Assembly (NCBI RefSeq): GCF_900099825.1
Contig: NZ_LT629693.1
Span: forward strand, 6,521,001 to 6,585,000
DNA from: Bradyrhizobium ottawaense
GTDB taxonomy: Bacteria; Pseudomonadota; Alphaproteobacteria; Rhizobiales; Xanthobacteraceae
Length of the DNA: 64,000 nt
Reading direction: 5' to 3'
In this document: positions 1 to 9,844 of the stretch, in pieces
Position numbering within the stretch: position 1 is the stretch's first letter
How the letters are laid out: each line of letters opens with the position of its first letter
The notes under the pieces: model-generated
What the model saw: only the letters and a program-made list of their open reading frames with translations
Databases searched by the model: none
Told to the model about the DNA's origin: nothing
Made by a program: the position numbers and the translations under genes

Positions 1-747
1 CTGAAAAAGCATGCCGATACGGCGCATGTCACCGCGAAGATGACGATTCCGTCGCCCGCGGTGCTACACTTCCGCGGTGGCCGCAAGGCGATCTCAAAGG
101 ATGTCTATCCCGATCTCGACGCGTTCTTCATGGATCTCGGCAAGACCTACCGCAAGGCCGTGAAGGCGTTCTACGACGCCGGCTGCCGCTATCTGCAGTT
201 CGACGATACGGTCTGGGCCTATCTCTGCTCGCAGGAAGAATTGCACAAGGCCCGCGAGCGCGGCGACAACCCGGATGGCCTGCAGGAGATCTACGCGCGC
301 GTCATCAACTATGCGCTGGCCGAACGGCCGGCCGACATGGTCGTCACCACCCATGTCTGCCGCGGCAATTTCCGCTCCACCTGGATTTCGTCGGGCGGCT
401 ACGAGCCGGTCGCCGAGACCATGCTGGCCGGCACCAATTACGACGGTTACTTCCTGGAATATGATTCCGACCGCGCCGGCGGATTTGAGCCGCTGCGCTA
501 CCTGCCCAAGGGCAACAAGATCGTCGTGGTTGGCGTCATCACCTCGAAGTTCGGCGAGCTCGAAAAGAAGGACGACATCAAGCGACGCCTCGAGGAAGCT
601 GCCAAATTCGCGCCGCTCGACCAGCTCGCGGTTTCCCCGCAATGCGGCTTTGCCTCGACCGAGGAAGGCAACATCCTGTCCGAGGAAGAGCAGTGGGCCA
701 AGCTGCGGCTCGCGGTCGAAGTCGCGAACGAGGTGTGGGGGAAGTAG
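1..747 (+). CDS. MetE-like cobalamin-independent methionine synthase family protein (C-terminal part; 5' end outside window)
   Basis: The reading frame is open from base 1, so the true start lies upstream; an internal ATG at 40 is not the start. The visible part is the C-terminal catalytic TIM barrel of the MetE/UROD-like family, which transfers a methyl group from a folate to homocysteine. The four expected zinc ligands can be seen: the His and Cys of THVCRGN, the Glu of LEYDSDR and the Cys of SPQCGFAS. The family forms with about 370 residues carry only this catalytic domain. The gene ends nine codons after NEV and is followed at once by a palindromic repeat. Nearby metK and ahcY suggest a methyl-cycle role. 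The exact methyl donor cannot be told from sequence. Confidence 0.88.
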   Translation: MKKHADTAHVTAKMTIPSPAVLHFRGGRKAISKDVYPDLDAFFMDLGKTYRKAVKAFYDAGCRYLQFDDTVWAYLCSQEELHKARERGDNPDGLQEIYARVINYALAERPADMVVTTHVCRGNFRSTWISSGGYEPVAETMLAGTNYDGYFLEYDSDRAGGFEPLRYLPKGNKIVVVGVITSKFGELEKKDDIKRRLEEAAKFAPLDQLAVSPQCGFASTEEGNILSEEEQWAKLRLAVEVANEVWGK

Positions 748-754
748 CTTCCTT

Positions 755-839
755 CGTCATTGCGAGGAGCGCTAGCGACGAAGCAATCCAGACTTGCTTT
801 GCAGCTCGATGGATTGCTTCGCTAGCGCTCGCAATGACG
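755..839. repeat. Palindromic intergenic repeat
   Basis: An 85-bp inverted repeat. The 12-nt ends (755-766 and 828-839, CGTCATTGCGAG and its complement) pair perfectly, and the inner arms GAAGCAATCCA and TGGATTGCTTC pair as well. It sits between the convergent genes ending at 747 and 851, where it could act as a transcript-end hairpin. Elements of this type are common between genes in Bradyrhizobium (recalled, not searched). Confidence 0.85.
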
Positions 840-850
840 GTGGCCATGTC

Positions 851-2569
851 TCACTTCTCCGCCAGATAGACCTCGCCGAGCAGCGACGAATTCGACCACG
901 GCACCTGTTTCGATTTCGTCGCGGCGACGACTTCGGCGCGGACGCGGGTCAGCATCTGCTGCACCTCCAGCCCGGGCGTGCCGATGTGGCGCGACAGCGC
1001 CGCCGAAAACGGGCTGTTGGCGCCTTCGCCATCGAGCGCGACCTGTCCGGGTGCGGTTGCAAACGCGATCAAGGTGCCCGCGCCGAGCGTGGAGGAGCCG
1101 GCGCCGAGCGAGGTCGGCGCGGCAAGGCCGGATCCTGCTTCGCCTTCGATGCCGCGGCTGGCGCCCGCAGAAGCCACCTTCGGCGCCATCGGATTGTTGC
1201 GGCAGGCGTCGAGGATCAGGATGTTGGTGCGAACCTGGTCGTCGAGGCCGGCCATGATCGTATCCATGTCCATCATGACAGCGGTTACGTCGGTGCCGCT
1301 CTGAAACTGGATGTCGACCGGCACCAGATAATTGCGGCCGTCGATCTGCACGCCGTGGCCGGCATAATAGACCACCGCAACCTGCGCCCGCGCGGCTTCG
1401 CGCAGGAATTCGCGGGTCATGGTCTGCATCGCCGCCCGGTCGAGGTCGATGCCTACCGTCACCACAAAGCCGATGTCGCGCAGGCTCTTTGCGATCGAGC
1501 GCGCGTCATTGGACGGATTGGGCAGGGCCCTGACGTATTGGTAGGCGCCGTTGCCGATCACCAGCGCGATGCGCCGGCCGGCGTTGGCTGCAGGCTTCGT
1601 TGTCGTCGGAGCGGCGGGCGTTGATGTCGTCGTCTGCTGCGGCGAAGACGGTGCGGTTCGCGGCGGCGGCGCGGCAGGCGCACCTGCGTCCGTCAGCAGC
1701 GAGAGGCGAACCTTTGCGGTAGCCTGATTGGCCTTGCTGCCGGCGTCGGACGCCACGCCCTCCAGCGTCGCCTTGAAATCCTCTCTGGCGCGGGGGTAGT
1801 CGCCTTTGGCTTCATAGGCGAGAGCGCGGTGGAGATAGGCCGTAATCAACACGCTGCCGGGCGGGGTCATGATGTTGGTGGGAGCCTTGGCTTTGGCGAG
1901 CCGGATCGCCTCGGTGCCGTCGGCAATGGCGCGGTCGAGGTCGCCCTTGGCGCGCCAGACCACGGTGCGGTCGATCAGGCCGGAGGGCAGGGATGGATCG
2001 AGCCGGATCGCCTCGTTGATATCGGCCAGCGCGCCGTCGAGATCGCCGAGTGCCTGCTTCGACAGGCCGCGGTTCAGCAAGGTATAGGCGTTCGGGCTGA
2101 GCCGGTTGGCAGAATCGTAATCGGCGATCGCCTTGGCATAGTCGCCCTTGCCGCGAAACGCGTTGCCGCGGTTGTGAAAGATGGTGCCGCTCGGTGGACC
2201 GCTCCGCAGCGCGTCGTTGAAGTCCGCAATCGCGATGTCGTACTCGCCCTTGTCGAAATAAGCGGAGCCGCGCAGGTTATAGAGCGCCTGGTCGGGCTTG
2301 AGCCGCAGCGCCTCGGTGGTGTCCGCGATCACCTGCGAATAGTTGCCCTTCTTGTTCCAGCCGACCGCGCGCCAGAAATAGATCGTCGCAAGCTGACCGC
2401 CCGAAAACACCTTCAGCGCGATGATCTTGTTGCAGGCGTCGATCTGCTGATCGGCCGGCGTGGTGTCGGTGGTGCAGAGCGGTCCAAGCTGCGAACGCGA
2501 CTGGGCGAGGGTAGGCTGCGACCACAGCGCTGACAGGGCCATGGTGAGGATCAGCATCAAACGGCGCAT
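851..2569 (-). CDS. TPR-containing caspase family (peptidase C14) protein, exported
   Basis: A 572-aa protein. The start at 2569 is chosen because it gives a clean signal peptide (MRRLMLILTMALSALW, then PTLAQ); upstream in-frame codons run through repeat sequence. Mature order: about five tetratricopeptide repeats (roughly residues 60-260), a Pro/Thr-rich linker, then a caspase-like p20 domain from about 332. The catalytic His lies in YYAGHGVQ (about residue 405) and the catalytic Cys in LDACRNNP (about 456). The family covers bacterial metacaspase-like cysteine peptidases; substrates are unknown. The signal peptide predicts a periplasmic location. A second caspase-family protein lies at 51978-53474. 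The gene is convergent with the MetE-like gene and divergent from the methyltransferase-like gene at 2746. Confidence 0.9.
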   Translation of the reverse strand: MRRLMLILTMALSALWSQPTLAQSRSQLGPLCTTDTTPADQQIDACNKIIALKVFSGGQLATIYFWRAVGWNKKGNYSQVIADTTEALRLKPDQALYNLRGSAYFDKGEYDIAIADFNDALRSGPPSGTIFHNRGNAFRGKGDYAKAIADYDSANRLSPNAYTLLNRGLSKQALGDLDGALADINEAIRLDPSLPSGLIDRTVVWRAKGDLDRAIADGTEAIRLAKAKAPTNIMTPPGSVLITAYLHRALAYEAKGDYPRAREDFKATLEGVASDAGSKANQATAKVRLSLLTDAGAPAAPPPRTAPSSPQQTTTSTPAAPTTTKPAANAGRRIALVIGNGAYQYVRALPNPSNDARSIAKSLRDIGFVVTVGIDLDRAAMQTMTREFLREAARAQVAVVYYAGHGVQIDGRNYLVPVDIQFQSGTDVTAVMMDMDTIMAGLDDQVRTNILILDACRNNPMAPKVASAGASRGIEGEAGSGLAAPTSLGAGSSTLGAGTLIAFATAPGQVALDGEGANSPFSAALSRHIGTPGLEVQQMLTRVRAEVVAATKSKQVPWSNSSLLGEVYLAEK

Positions 2570-2570
2570 C

Positions 2571-2600
2571 TGGATGGGTTCGCTTCGCTCGCAATGACGG
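2571..2600. repeat. Half copy of the palindromic repeat
   Basis: TGGATGGGTTCGCTTCGCTCGCAATGACGG resembles the right arm of the element at 755-839 but lacks the left arm. It lies directly upstream of the caspase gene start, so it is in that gene's 5' leader or promoter. This also argues that the longer upstream in-frame extension of the caspase gene is not coding. Confidence 0.6.
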
Positions 2601-2745
2601 AAAGGGCGTCCAGGCTTTTGTTGCGGGCGGCAGTCTGGCGGTTCAAGCGCGGCCTTTCCCCTGGTGGGCAGATGGTGGTAGGACAGCACGGCGATCCGCC
2701 GCTGCCCACCCCCGCGTCCCAAGCCGGCCCTCGAAATCCCGCGCG

Positions 2746-4101
2746 ATGAAGAACGACCAGATCCTCAGCCAGATTTCCGATTTCTGCCGCCAGGCCGATA
2801 TGGCGGAGACCACGTTCGGCCGCCGGGCCGTCAACGACGGCAAGCTGGTGCATCGGCTGCGCGAGGGCAAGCGCATCACCATCGATACGCTGGACCGTAT
2901 CCAGGCCTATATCGCCGCCTCCACCCCCGGCGGGCTGCCGCCGCCGCGGGGGTTGCAGGTGCCGCCCGAGAAGCGCGACCCGCGCGGCAATTTCCGCTTC
3001 TTCGAGAACCGGCAGAAATACCTGCTGTTCGTCCACACCTGCAGCGAGAAGCGGGTGACCGCAGAGCGTGTGGCGTTGGAGCTTTCCAGCCTGCATCCAC
3101 GGCCGCCGGCGCTCCGGGTATTCGACGCCGGCGTCGGCGACGGCACGGTGCTGGCGCGGGTGATGCGCGCGATGCATGGCCGCTTTCCCCATATGCCGTT
3201 CTATATCGCCGGCAAGGAGCTCAGCCTGGAGGACGTCCGGCTGACGCTGGACAAGGTGCCGGACCGGCTGTTCGAGCATCCGGCGACCGTGTTCGTGCTC
3301 ACCAATATGTATTACGCGGAGGCCCCCTGGCTGACGCCGGCCTCGCCCGCGGCGGCGGCCGGCATGATCTGGCATGAGGTCGCCCTGCGGGGGGCATCGT
3401 CGGGCGAATTCGAGGCCCAGATTGGCGAATTGGGACCGTTTCTGGAGCAGAACTGGCGGGCCAATATCAGCCCCCGGACCGGAATGCCGATCTACGAGCG
3501 CCCGGTGGCGCTGGTGGTTTACCGGGAAGATCACCGATTCCTGCTTGATTCGATCATCCCCCGGGCGGGCCGGACCGAGGCCAATTTCGACCTTGTGATC
3601 GCTTCCCAGCCCTACCGGGCAAAATCGTCTGTGAATTTCCGCGCCAAGCGGATTATCGCGCCTTTGGCCCGGGCGCTGCGGGCAGGGGGCCGTCTGATTG
3701 GAATTCACTCCCACGGGCAGGATCCGGGCCTCGAAATCATTCAATCGGTCTGGCCGGGAGAAAATCCTTTCGCTGTAAGCCGTCATGAGCTACTCCGCGC
3801 GGTGAAATACGAGCTCGGTTCGGCCGGGCGGGACCTTAACTTTAATGCCTACGCCGATAACCGTTCCATCTTCCGTTATGATATGGAAGCGCTGCCCAAC
3901 GAGGTGACCGGCTCGATCGGAACCTCGACGGCTTTTGCGGCGTGGAACGCGGCAGTGTATGTCGCTCAGATCGAAGACGATCGGTTGACGGAAATGACTG
4001 AAAACGGCCGGACCCTCGATGCCACCAGAGAGGTTCTGCGCAAGCATAATGGGCTTTGGTTTTACGACGAATCCTACGTCATATCGCGCCGTCGAGACTG
4101 A
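2746..4101 (+). CDS. Helix-turn-helix-like N-terminus fused to a class I SAM-methyltransferase-like domain
   Basis: A 451-aa protein of unknown function. Residues 1-60 (MAETTFGRRAVNDGKLVHRL and the following TIDTLDRIQAYI) resemble a small helix-turn-helix module often seen in short rhizobial proteins. From about residue 85 follows a Rossmann-type region with a glycine-rich SAM-binding-like motif DAGVGDGTVL at 127-136, and later LVIASQPYRAKS and GGRLIGIHSHG, which fit strands 4-5 of a methyltransferase. No clear ribosome-binding site precedes the ATG. It lies 60 bp upstream of metK on the same strand, so it may be co-transcribed with the gene that makes its probable cofactor. The methyl acceptor is unknown. 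The methyltransferase call is from fold-level motifs only. Confidence 0.6.
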   Translation: MKNDQILSQISDFCRQADMAETTFGRRAVNDGKLVHRLREGKRITIDTLDRIQAYIAASTPGGLPPPRGLQVPPEKRDPRGNFRFFENRQKYLLFVHTCSEKRVTAERVALELSSLHPRPPALRVFDAGVGDGTVLARVMRAMHGRFPHMPFYIAGKELSLEDVRLTLDKVPDRLFEHPATVFVLTNMYYAEAPWLTPASPAAAAGMIWHEVALRGASSGEFEAQIGELGPFLEQNWRANISPRTGMPIYERPVALVVYREDHRFLLDSIIPRAGRTEANFDLVIASQPYRAKSSVNFRAKRIIAPLARALRAGGRLIGIHSHGQDPGLEIIQSVWPGENPFAVSRHELLRAVKYELGSAGRDLNFNAYADNRSIFRYDMEALPNEVTGSIGTSTAFAAWNAAVYVAQIEDDRLTEMTENGRTLDATREVLRKHNGLWFYDESYVISRRRD

Positions 4102-4126
4102 CATTCCAGGATAGATCACACAGACA

Positions 4127-4145
4127 GCCGCCGACATCGGGCGGC
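4127..4145 (+). promoter_or_regulatory. GC hairpin in the metK leader
   Basis: GCCGCC (4127-4132) pairs perfectly with GGCGGC (4140-4145) around a 7-nt loop. It is followed by AACAAGGGG, whose AAGGGG (4149-4154) is the metK ribosome-binding site. The hairpin is close enough to affect ribosome access. I could not fit it to the SAM-II, SAM-V or SAM/SAH riboswitch patterns I know. Confidence 0.35.
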
Positions 4146-4161
4146 AACAAGGGGTTGGTTG

Positions 4162-5424
4162 ATGCGCGCGTCCTATCTGTTCACCAGCGAGTCGGTTTCC
4201 GAGGGTCATCCGGACAAGGTTTCGGATCAAATCTCCGACGCGATCCTCGATGCCTTCCTCGAAAAGGACGTCAAGCTCGGCATCGCCGACGACAGTGCGG
4301 TCAATACCCGCCTCGGCTGCGAGACACTCTGCACGACCAACAAGATCGTCATCGCCGGCGAGGGCCGCGGCCAGTTGTTCCGCGACATCCACGGCAAGTC
4401 GGTGGTGGATCGCGAGCTGATCACCCAGATTGCGCGCGATGTCGTCAAGGACATCGGCTACGACCAGAACGGCTTCTCCTATCACGGCGCCGACGTCGAG
4501 GTGCTCCTGCACGGCCAGTCGTCCGACATCGCAATGGGCGTCGACGCCAAGAAAAAGAAGAGCGGCGAAGAAGAGGGCGCCGGCGACCAGGGCATGATGT
4601 TCGGCTACGCCTGCACCGAGAGCGAAGTCTACGAAAAGGGCTCCTACATGCCGGCGCCGATTTTCTTCGCGCACCGGATCCTGAAGGTGCTGTCGGACAA
4701 GCGCCGCAGCGGCCAGATGTTCGACCTGCAGCCCGACGCCAAGAGCCAGGTCACGGTGAAATATGTCGACGGCAAGCCGGTCGGCTGCACCAAGGTCGTG
4801 GTCTCGACCCAGCACAACGAGAAGAGCCGCAACGGCAAGAAATACTCGCCCGGCCTGATCAAGGACATGATCGCGCATGAGGTCGAGAAGGCCTTGCCGA
4901 AGGGCTGGATGCCGCAGAAGTCCTCGGACTTCCTGGTCAACCCGACCGGCAACTTCGTGATCGGCGGACCCGACGGCGATTGCGGTCTGACCGGCCGCAA
5001 GATCATCGTCGACACCTATGGCGGCTATGCGCCGCATGGCGGCGGCGCGTTCTCCGGCAAGGATCCGACCAAGGTCGACCGTTCGGCGGCTTATGCCGCG
5101 CGCTATCTCGCCAAGAACGTGGTGGCCGCCGGTCTGGCCGAACGCTGCACCATCCAGGTCGCCTACGCGATCGGCGTCGCCGATCCGATGTCGCTGCTGG
5201 TGGATACCCACGGCACCGGCAATGTCGACGAGAAGAAGCTGGAGAAGGTGCTGCCGGAACTGTTCCGTCTGACGCCGACCAACATTCGTCGCACGCTGAA
5301 GCTCAACCGTCCGATCTATCGCCGTACCGCGTCGTACGGTCATTTCGGCCGCGCCCCTGAAAAGGACGGCGGCTTCTCCTGGGAAAAAACCGATCTGGCA
5401 GCCGCGCTGAGGCGCGCGGTCTGA
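4162..5424 (+). CDS. metK: S-adenosylmethionine synthetase
   Basis: A 420-aa MetK that makes SAM from methionine and ATP in the cytoplasm. The start ATG at 4162 ([19 protein letters not shown]) is preceded by AAGGGG at good spacing; a TTG one codon earlier is not needed. Family signatures visible are the N-terminal SEGHPDK, the ATP-binding [12 protein letters not shown] and the C-terminal [19 protein letters not shown]. It is longer than the usual 384-400 residues because of a charged insert ([11 protein letters not shown]) just before GAGDQG. It lies between the methyltransferase-like gene and ahcY, and a strong terminator-like hairpin follows it, so ahcY may have its own promoter. Confidence 0.98.
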   Translation: MRASYLFTSESVSEGHPDKVSDQISDAILDAFLEKDVKLGIADDSAVNTRLGCETLCTTNKIVIAGEGRGQLFRDIHGKSVVDRELITQIARDVVKDIGYDQNGFSYHGADVEVLLHGQSSDIAMGVDAKKKKSGEEEGAGDQGMMFGYACTESEVYEKGSYMPAPIFFAHRILKVLSDKRRSGQMFDLQPDAKSQVTVKYVDGKPVGCTKVVVSTQHNEKSRNGKKYSPGLIKDMIAHEVEKALPKGWMPQKSSDFLVNPTGNFVIGGPDGDCGLTGRKIIVDTYGGYAPHGGGAFSGKDPTKVDRSAAYAARYLAKNVVAAGLAERCTIQVAYAIGVADPMSLLVDTHGTGNVDEKKLEKVLPELFRLTPTNIRRTLKLNRPIYRRTASYGHFGRAPEKDGGFSWEKTDLAAALRRAV

Positions 5425-5444
5425 CTTTCTCCGTAATCATCTAG

Positions 5445-5487
5445 CGTATTCCGGAAAGCATTCAGGCTTTTCGGAATATGCCTTTTT
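5445..5487 (+). terminator. Intrinsic terminator after metK
   Basis: A 15-bp stem (CGTATTCCGGAAAGC against GCTTTTCGGAATATG, including two G-U pairs) with a 6-nt loop, followed by CC and five T. It occupies most of the metK-ahcY gap, so it may end metK transcription or attenuate read-through into ahcY. Confidence 0.7.
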
Positions 5488-5501
5488 AAGGGATCAATCG
5501 C

Positions 5502-6932
5502 ATGACCGCCGCCGCCAAGAAGCCCGCCTTCACCGACTACATCGTCAAGGACATTTCGCTCGCCGAGTTCGGCCGCAAGGAACTCTCGCTGGCCGAGACC
5601 GAGATGCCCGGCCTGATGGCGACGCGCGAGGAATACGGCCCGAAGCAGCCGTTGAAGGGCGCGCGCATCGCAGGCTCGCTGCACATGACGATCCAGACCG
5701 GCGTGCTGATCGAGACGCTGGCCGCCCTCGGCGCCGACATTCGCTGGGTCTCCTGCAACATCTATTCGACGCAGGACCACGCGGCGGCGGCGATCGCGGC
5801 CGCCGGCATTCCGGTGTTTGCTGTCAAGGGCGAGAGCCTCACCGAATACTGGGATTATACCGCCAGGTTGTTCGACTGGCACGGCGGCGGTCACCCGAAC
5901 ATGATCCTCGACGACGGCGGCGACGCCACCATGTACGTCCATCTTGGTCTGCGCGCCGAGAACGGCGACACCAAGTTCCTGGACAAGCCGGGTTCGGAAG
6001 AAGAGGAAGTCTTCTTCGCGCTTCTGAAGAAGCAGCTCAAGGAAAAGCCGAAGGGCTACTTCGCCGAGATCGCCAAGAGCATCAAGGGCGTTTCCGAAGA
6101 GACCACCACGGGCGTGCATCGTCTCTATGACATGCAGAAGGCCGGCACGCTGCTGTGGCCGGCGATCAACGTCAACGACAGCGTCACCAAGTCGAAGTTC
6201 GACAACCTCTATGGCTGCCGTGAATCGCTGGTCGACGGCATCCGCCGCGGCACCGACGTCATGATGTCGGGCAAGGTGGCGATGGTCGCGGGCTTCGGCG
6301 ACGTCGGCAAGGGCTCGGCCGCCTCGCTGCGCCAGGCCGGCTGCCGCGTCATGGTCTCCGAAGTCGATCCGATCTGCGCGTTGCAGGCGGCGATGGAAGG
6401 CTATGAAGTCGTGACCATGGAAGACGCCGCCCCGCGCGCCGACATCTTCGTCACCGCGACCGGCAACAAGGACATCATCACCATCGAGCACATGCGTGCG
6501 ATGAAGGATCGCGCCATCGTCTGCAACATCGGTCACTTCGACAACGAGATCCAGATCGCGGGCCTGCGCAACCTGAAATGGACCAACATCAAGCCGCAGG
6601 TCGACGAGATCGAATTCCCCGACAAGCACCGCATCGTGCTGCTGTCGGAAGGCCGCCTGGTGAACCTCGGCAACGCCATGGGCCATCCGTCCTTCGTGAT
6701 GTCGGCGTCCTTCACCAACCAGACGCTGGCGCAGATCGAACTCTGGGCCAACAACAAGGACGGCAAGTACGCCAAGAAGGTCTACGTGCTGCCGAAGTCG
6801 CTGGACGAGAAGGTGGCGCGGCTGCATCTCGCCAAGATCGGCGTCAAGCTGACCGAGCTGCGCAAGGACCAGGCCGACTATATCGGCGTCAAGCAGGAAG
6901 GCCCGTTCAAGTCGGATCATTACCGGTATTGA
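5502..6932 (+). CDS. ahcY: Adenosylhomocysteinase (SAH hydrolase)
   Basis: A 476-aa NAD-dependent enzyme that splits S-adenosylhomocysteine into adenosine and homocysteine, removing the product inhibitor of SAM methyltransferases. The start is [20 protein letters not shown], with AAGGGAT upstream. The substrate domain contains [16 protein letters not shown] and the NAD domain contains [14 protein letters not shown]. The C-terminus ends KSDHYRY, as is typical of the family. The length fits the form with the roughly 40-residue insert that is common in proteobacteria. With metK and the MetE-like gene it covers synthesis, use and recycling of the methyl cycle. Confidence 0.98.
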   Translation: MTAAAKKPAFTDYIVKDISLAEFGRKELSLAETEMPGLMATREEYGPKQPLKGARIAGSLHMTIQTGVLIETLAALGADIRWVSCNIYSTQDHAAAAIAAAGIPVFAVKGESLTEYWDYTARLFDWHGGGHPNMILDDGGDATMYVHLGLRAENGDTKFLDKPGSEEEEVFFALLKKQLKEKPKGYFAEIAKSIKGVSEETTTGVHRLYDMQKAGTLLWPAINVNDSVTKSKFDNLYGCRESLVDGIRRGTDVMMSGKVAMVAGFGDVGKGSAASLRQAGCRVMVSEVDPICALQAAMEGYEVVTMEDAAPRADIFVTATGNKDIITIEHMRAMKDRAIVCNIGHFDNEIQIAGLRNLKWTNIKPQVDEIEFPDKHRIVLLSEGRLVNLGNAMGHPSFVMSASFTNQTLAQIELWANNKDGKYAKKVYVLPKSLDEKVARLHLAKIGVKLTELRKDQADYIGVKQEGPFKSDHYRY

Positions 6933-6965
6933 TCGCGAACCTTCGCGCTTAGAGTCTGCAAATTT

Positions 6966-7056
6966 CGTCATGCCCGGGCTTGTCCCGGGCATCCACGTAT
7001 TTAGAGTCAGTACGAGCGAAAGACGTGGATGGCCGGGAACGAGCCCGGCCATGACG
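6966..7056. repeat. Palindromic intergenic repeat
   Basis: A 91-bp imperfect inverted repeat with ends CGTCATGCCCGGGCTTGTCC and the matching right arm GAGCCCGGCCATGACG. It can be translated in frame with the downstream monooxygenase (MPGLVPGIHVF), which makes a false N-terminal extension; this is a well-known artefact of such elements in Bradyrhizobium annotations. Confidence 0.8.
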
Positions 7057-7086
7057 TCGGCGAACGCGACTACCGCAGGGGTACAC

Positions 7087-8544
<1,458 letters not shown>

Positions 8545-8636
8545 GAGTTCCATCGCGCACAGGATGCGTCGGGACGCCTCATGCGTTATTTCACGTATAC
8601 GTAGAGCGCTCCGAATCGTTCTAGATGGGCGGACGG

Positions 8637-8652
8637 TTAACGCCGGATTAAC
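8637..8652 (+). promoter_or_regulatory. CtrA-type binding box
   Basis: TTAACGCCGGATTAAC matches the full CtrA consensus TTAA-N7-TTAAC exactly. It lies 53 bp before the start codon of the 50-aa gene at 8706, in a place compatible with promoter control. A GANTC (CcrM-type) site, GAATC, lies just upstream at 8613-8617. Confidence 0.55.
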
Positions 8653-8705
8653 CGGTGTGCCGCACGCTGGTGGCTTGTGAGGCACCTGTCAGCACGAGGA
8701 AGCCC

Positions 8706-8858
8706 ATGGACGCCCAGCGTATTGCCGTTGATGCCATCGTTGCGTTGACCGATTGCGATCGCGAGGCGGTCGTTACCTTCATCCGCCGGCTCTATCTGGC
8801 CGGGGTCAGGGATCCCAAGCGCCTGACCTTCAAGGGCCTGCAGGCGATGCGGAGCTAA
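8706..8858 (+). CDS. Small conserved-looking protein of unknown function (50 aa)
   Basis: MDAQRIAVDAIVALTDCDRE starts a 50-residue, probably all-helical soluble protein ending LTFKGLQAMRS. The ATG at 8706 has GAGGAAG at good spacing; earlier in-frame codons (from 8655) lack a ribosome-binding site. No signal peptide or membrane segment is seen. I do not recognise a family with certainty. The CtrA-type box upstream suggests cell-cycle control. It is a single-gene unit between the monooxygenase and a repeat element. Confidence 0.7.
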   Translation: MDAQRIAVDAIVALTDCDREAVVTFIRRLYLAGVRDPKRLTFKGLQAMRS

Positions 8859-8884
8859 ACTAATCACCGCTGTCGTCGCCGTAT

Positions 8885-9490
8885 ACTTGACCGGGCGATC
8901 CAGTACGCCGCGGCTTATCGATTCAATCATCAGCGCCTCTGGAATACTGGGTCACCCGCCCCAGTGCGCAATTGCGCACAAGGCGGGTCTCGCGGCGCAT
9001 TACGCCCGAAGTTTTTCATTTCGTTTGCCCTCTGGAAGAGAAGAGGGCGCAGGGAAGACCGGGTGCGCGCTGCACCCGCGGTCTCGCGTGCGATTGCACA
9101 AAACAAAACTGCACACGAGCATACAGGTTCAGCGGAAACACTCCGGCCTTCCCCGCGCAATGGCTTTACGGCTTACTTCGTGCTCGCCCCGGTGACCGGC
9201 TTTCTTGCCACCGTCATCTGCGAAAGCTTTGAGGCTTCCACGAAACTTGACGCCAGCACCGGGGCGTCAGGCCCACACGACTTCGCCGTACGCTGCAGTC
9301 CGTTCGTCTCGCGTGCTGCCGCGTCCACCGCTCCCCGCCCCAACGTCTGCGACGATGGCCAACGCCCCTCTGGTGGGACAGGATGGCGGGAGTTCTAGAA
9401 GTGATTTGCGCGACGGAGAAAGCGGAAATTTGCCCGTCGTGCCAATTTGTCGCAGATCGAGGTGATCTGTCCGTCGGGCAAATCGAACGC
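8885..9490. repeat. Large dispersed Bradyrhizobium-type intergenic mosaic element
   Basis: This stretch holds no convincing gene. It contains blocks I recognise as highly repeated in Bradyrhizobium genomes: GATCCAGTACGCCG, GCGCAATGGCTTTACGGCTT, TTGACGCCAGCACCGGGGCG, CACACGACTTCGCCGTACG and, near the right end, a TTTGCCCGTCG / GACGGGCAAA palindrome. Open frames across it (for example 8964-9398 plus) are the spurious hypothetical proteins often annotated on such copies. Boundaries are approximate. Its right end runs into the 3' end of the minus-strand gene 9267-9755. Confidence 0.75.
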
Positions 9491-9755
9491 GCCCGACGGT
9501 CGCCAGTCTATCATCCGCCATCTGCTTGGTGGGAAGCATGATCATGAGCGGGTCGTTGGGACCGTTAATATAGCTCCGGATCTGCACCGGCCTGTTGTCG
9601 GGGCCCGCAACGTTCCCATCGACACAGTGCGCGACCATTTGCGCCTTGAGGTCTCCGACAGTGGTGGGACGCTGGCTGGCGTCCGCGATCCAGATCTGGA
9701 CGAGCGTACCCCAGTTCAACCAGTTCTGATTGTCATTTACAATGTCGACACGCAT
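9267..9755 (-). CDS. Small protein with possible ubiquitin-like (beta-grasp) fold, C-terminus read into repeat
   Basis: The start ATG at 9755 has GGAGAAG upstream. The first 88 residues look like genuine protein: a strand-like LVQIWIADA, a helix TVGDLKAQMVAHC, a strand PVQIRSYI, then LMIMLPTKQMADDRLATVG. Order and spacing recall ubiquitin-like proteins, and KQMADDRLATVG resembles the ubiquitin segment KQLEDGRTLSDY. This is my visual comparison and not a search result. From about residue 90 (below 9492) the frame runs through the dispersed repeat, giving a 162-aa product with a nonsense-looking tail. The native C-terminus, including any terminal strand or Gly-Gly, seems to have been replaced. 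The gene is divergent from the YcaO gene, 89 bp apart, so the two probably share a promoter region. Confidence 0.55.
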   Translation of the reverse strand: MRVDIVNDNQNWLNWGTLVQIWIADASQRPTTVGDLKAQMVAHCVDGNVAGPDNRPVQIRSYINGPNDPLMIMLPTKQMADDRLATVGRVRFARRTDHLDLRQIGTTGKFPLSPSRKSLLELPPSCPTRGALAIVADVGAGSGGRGSTRDERTAAYGEVVWA

Positions 9756-9844
9756 CGTAGCTTCTCCATCATATGGGTCGGTCGATCTTGACCGGTCTCT
9801 CTTGATCCCCCGGGTGTGAGTCGGGCGTGAATCGAAAGGTCGCA

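Noticed and set aside
4102..4161. Known SAM or SAH riboswitch upstream of metK
   Set aside because: The leader is only 60 nt. The hairpin loop is too short for SAM-II or SAM-V and the conserved bases of SAM/SAH and SAH types were not found.
8964..9398. Plus-strand open frame of 144 codons
   Set aside because: It lies inside the dispersed mosaic element whose translated copies are spurious in many Bradyrhizobium annotations; no ribosome site and no protein-like features.
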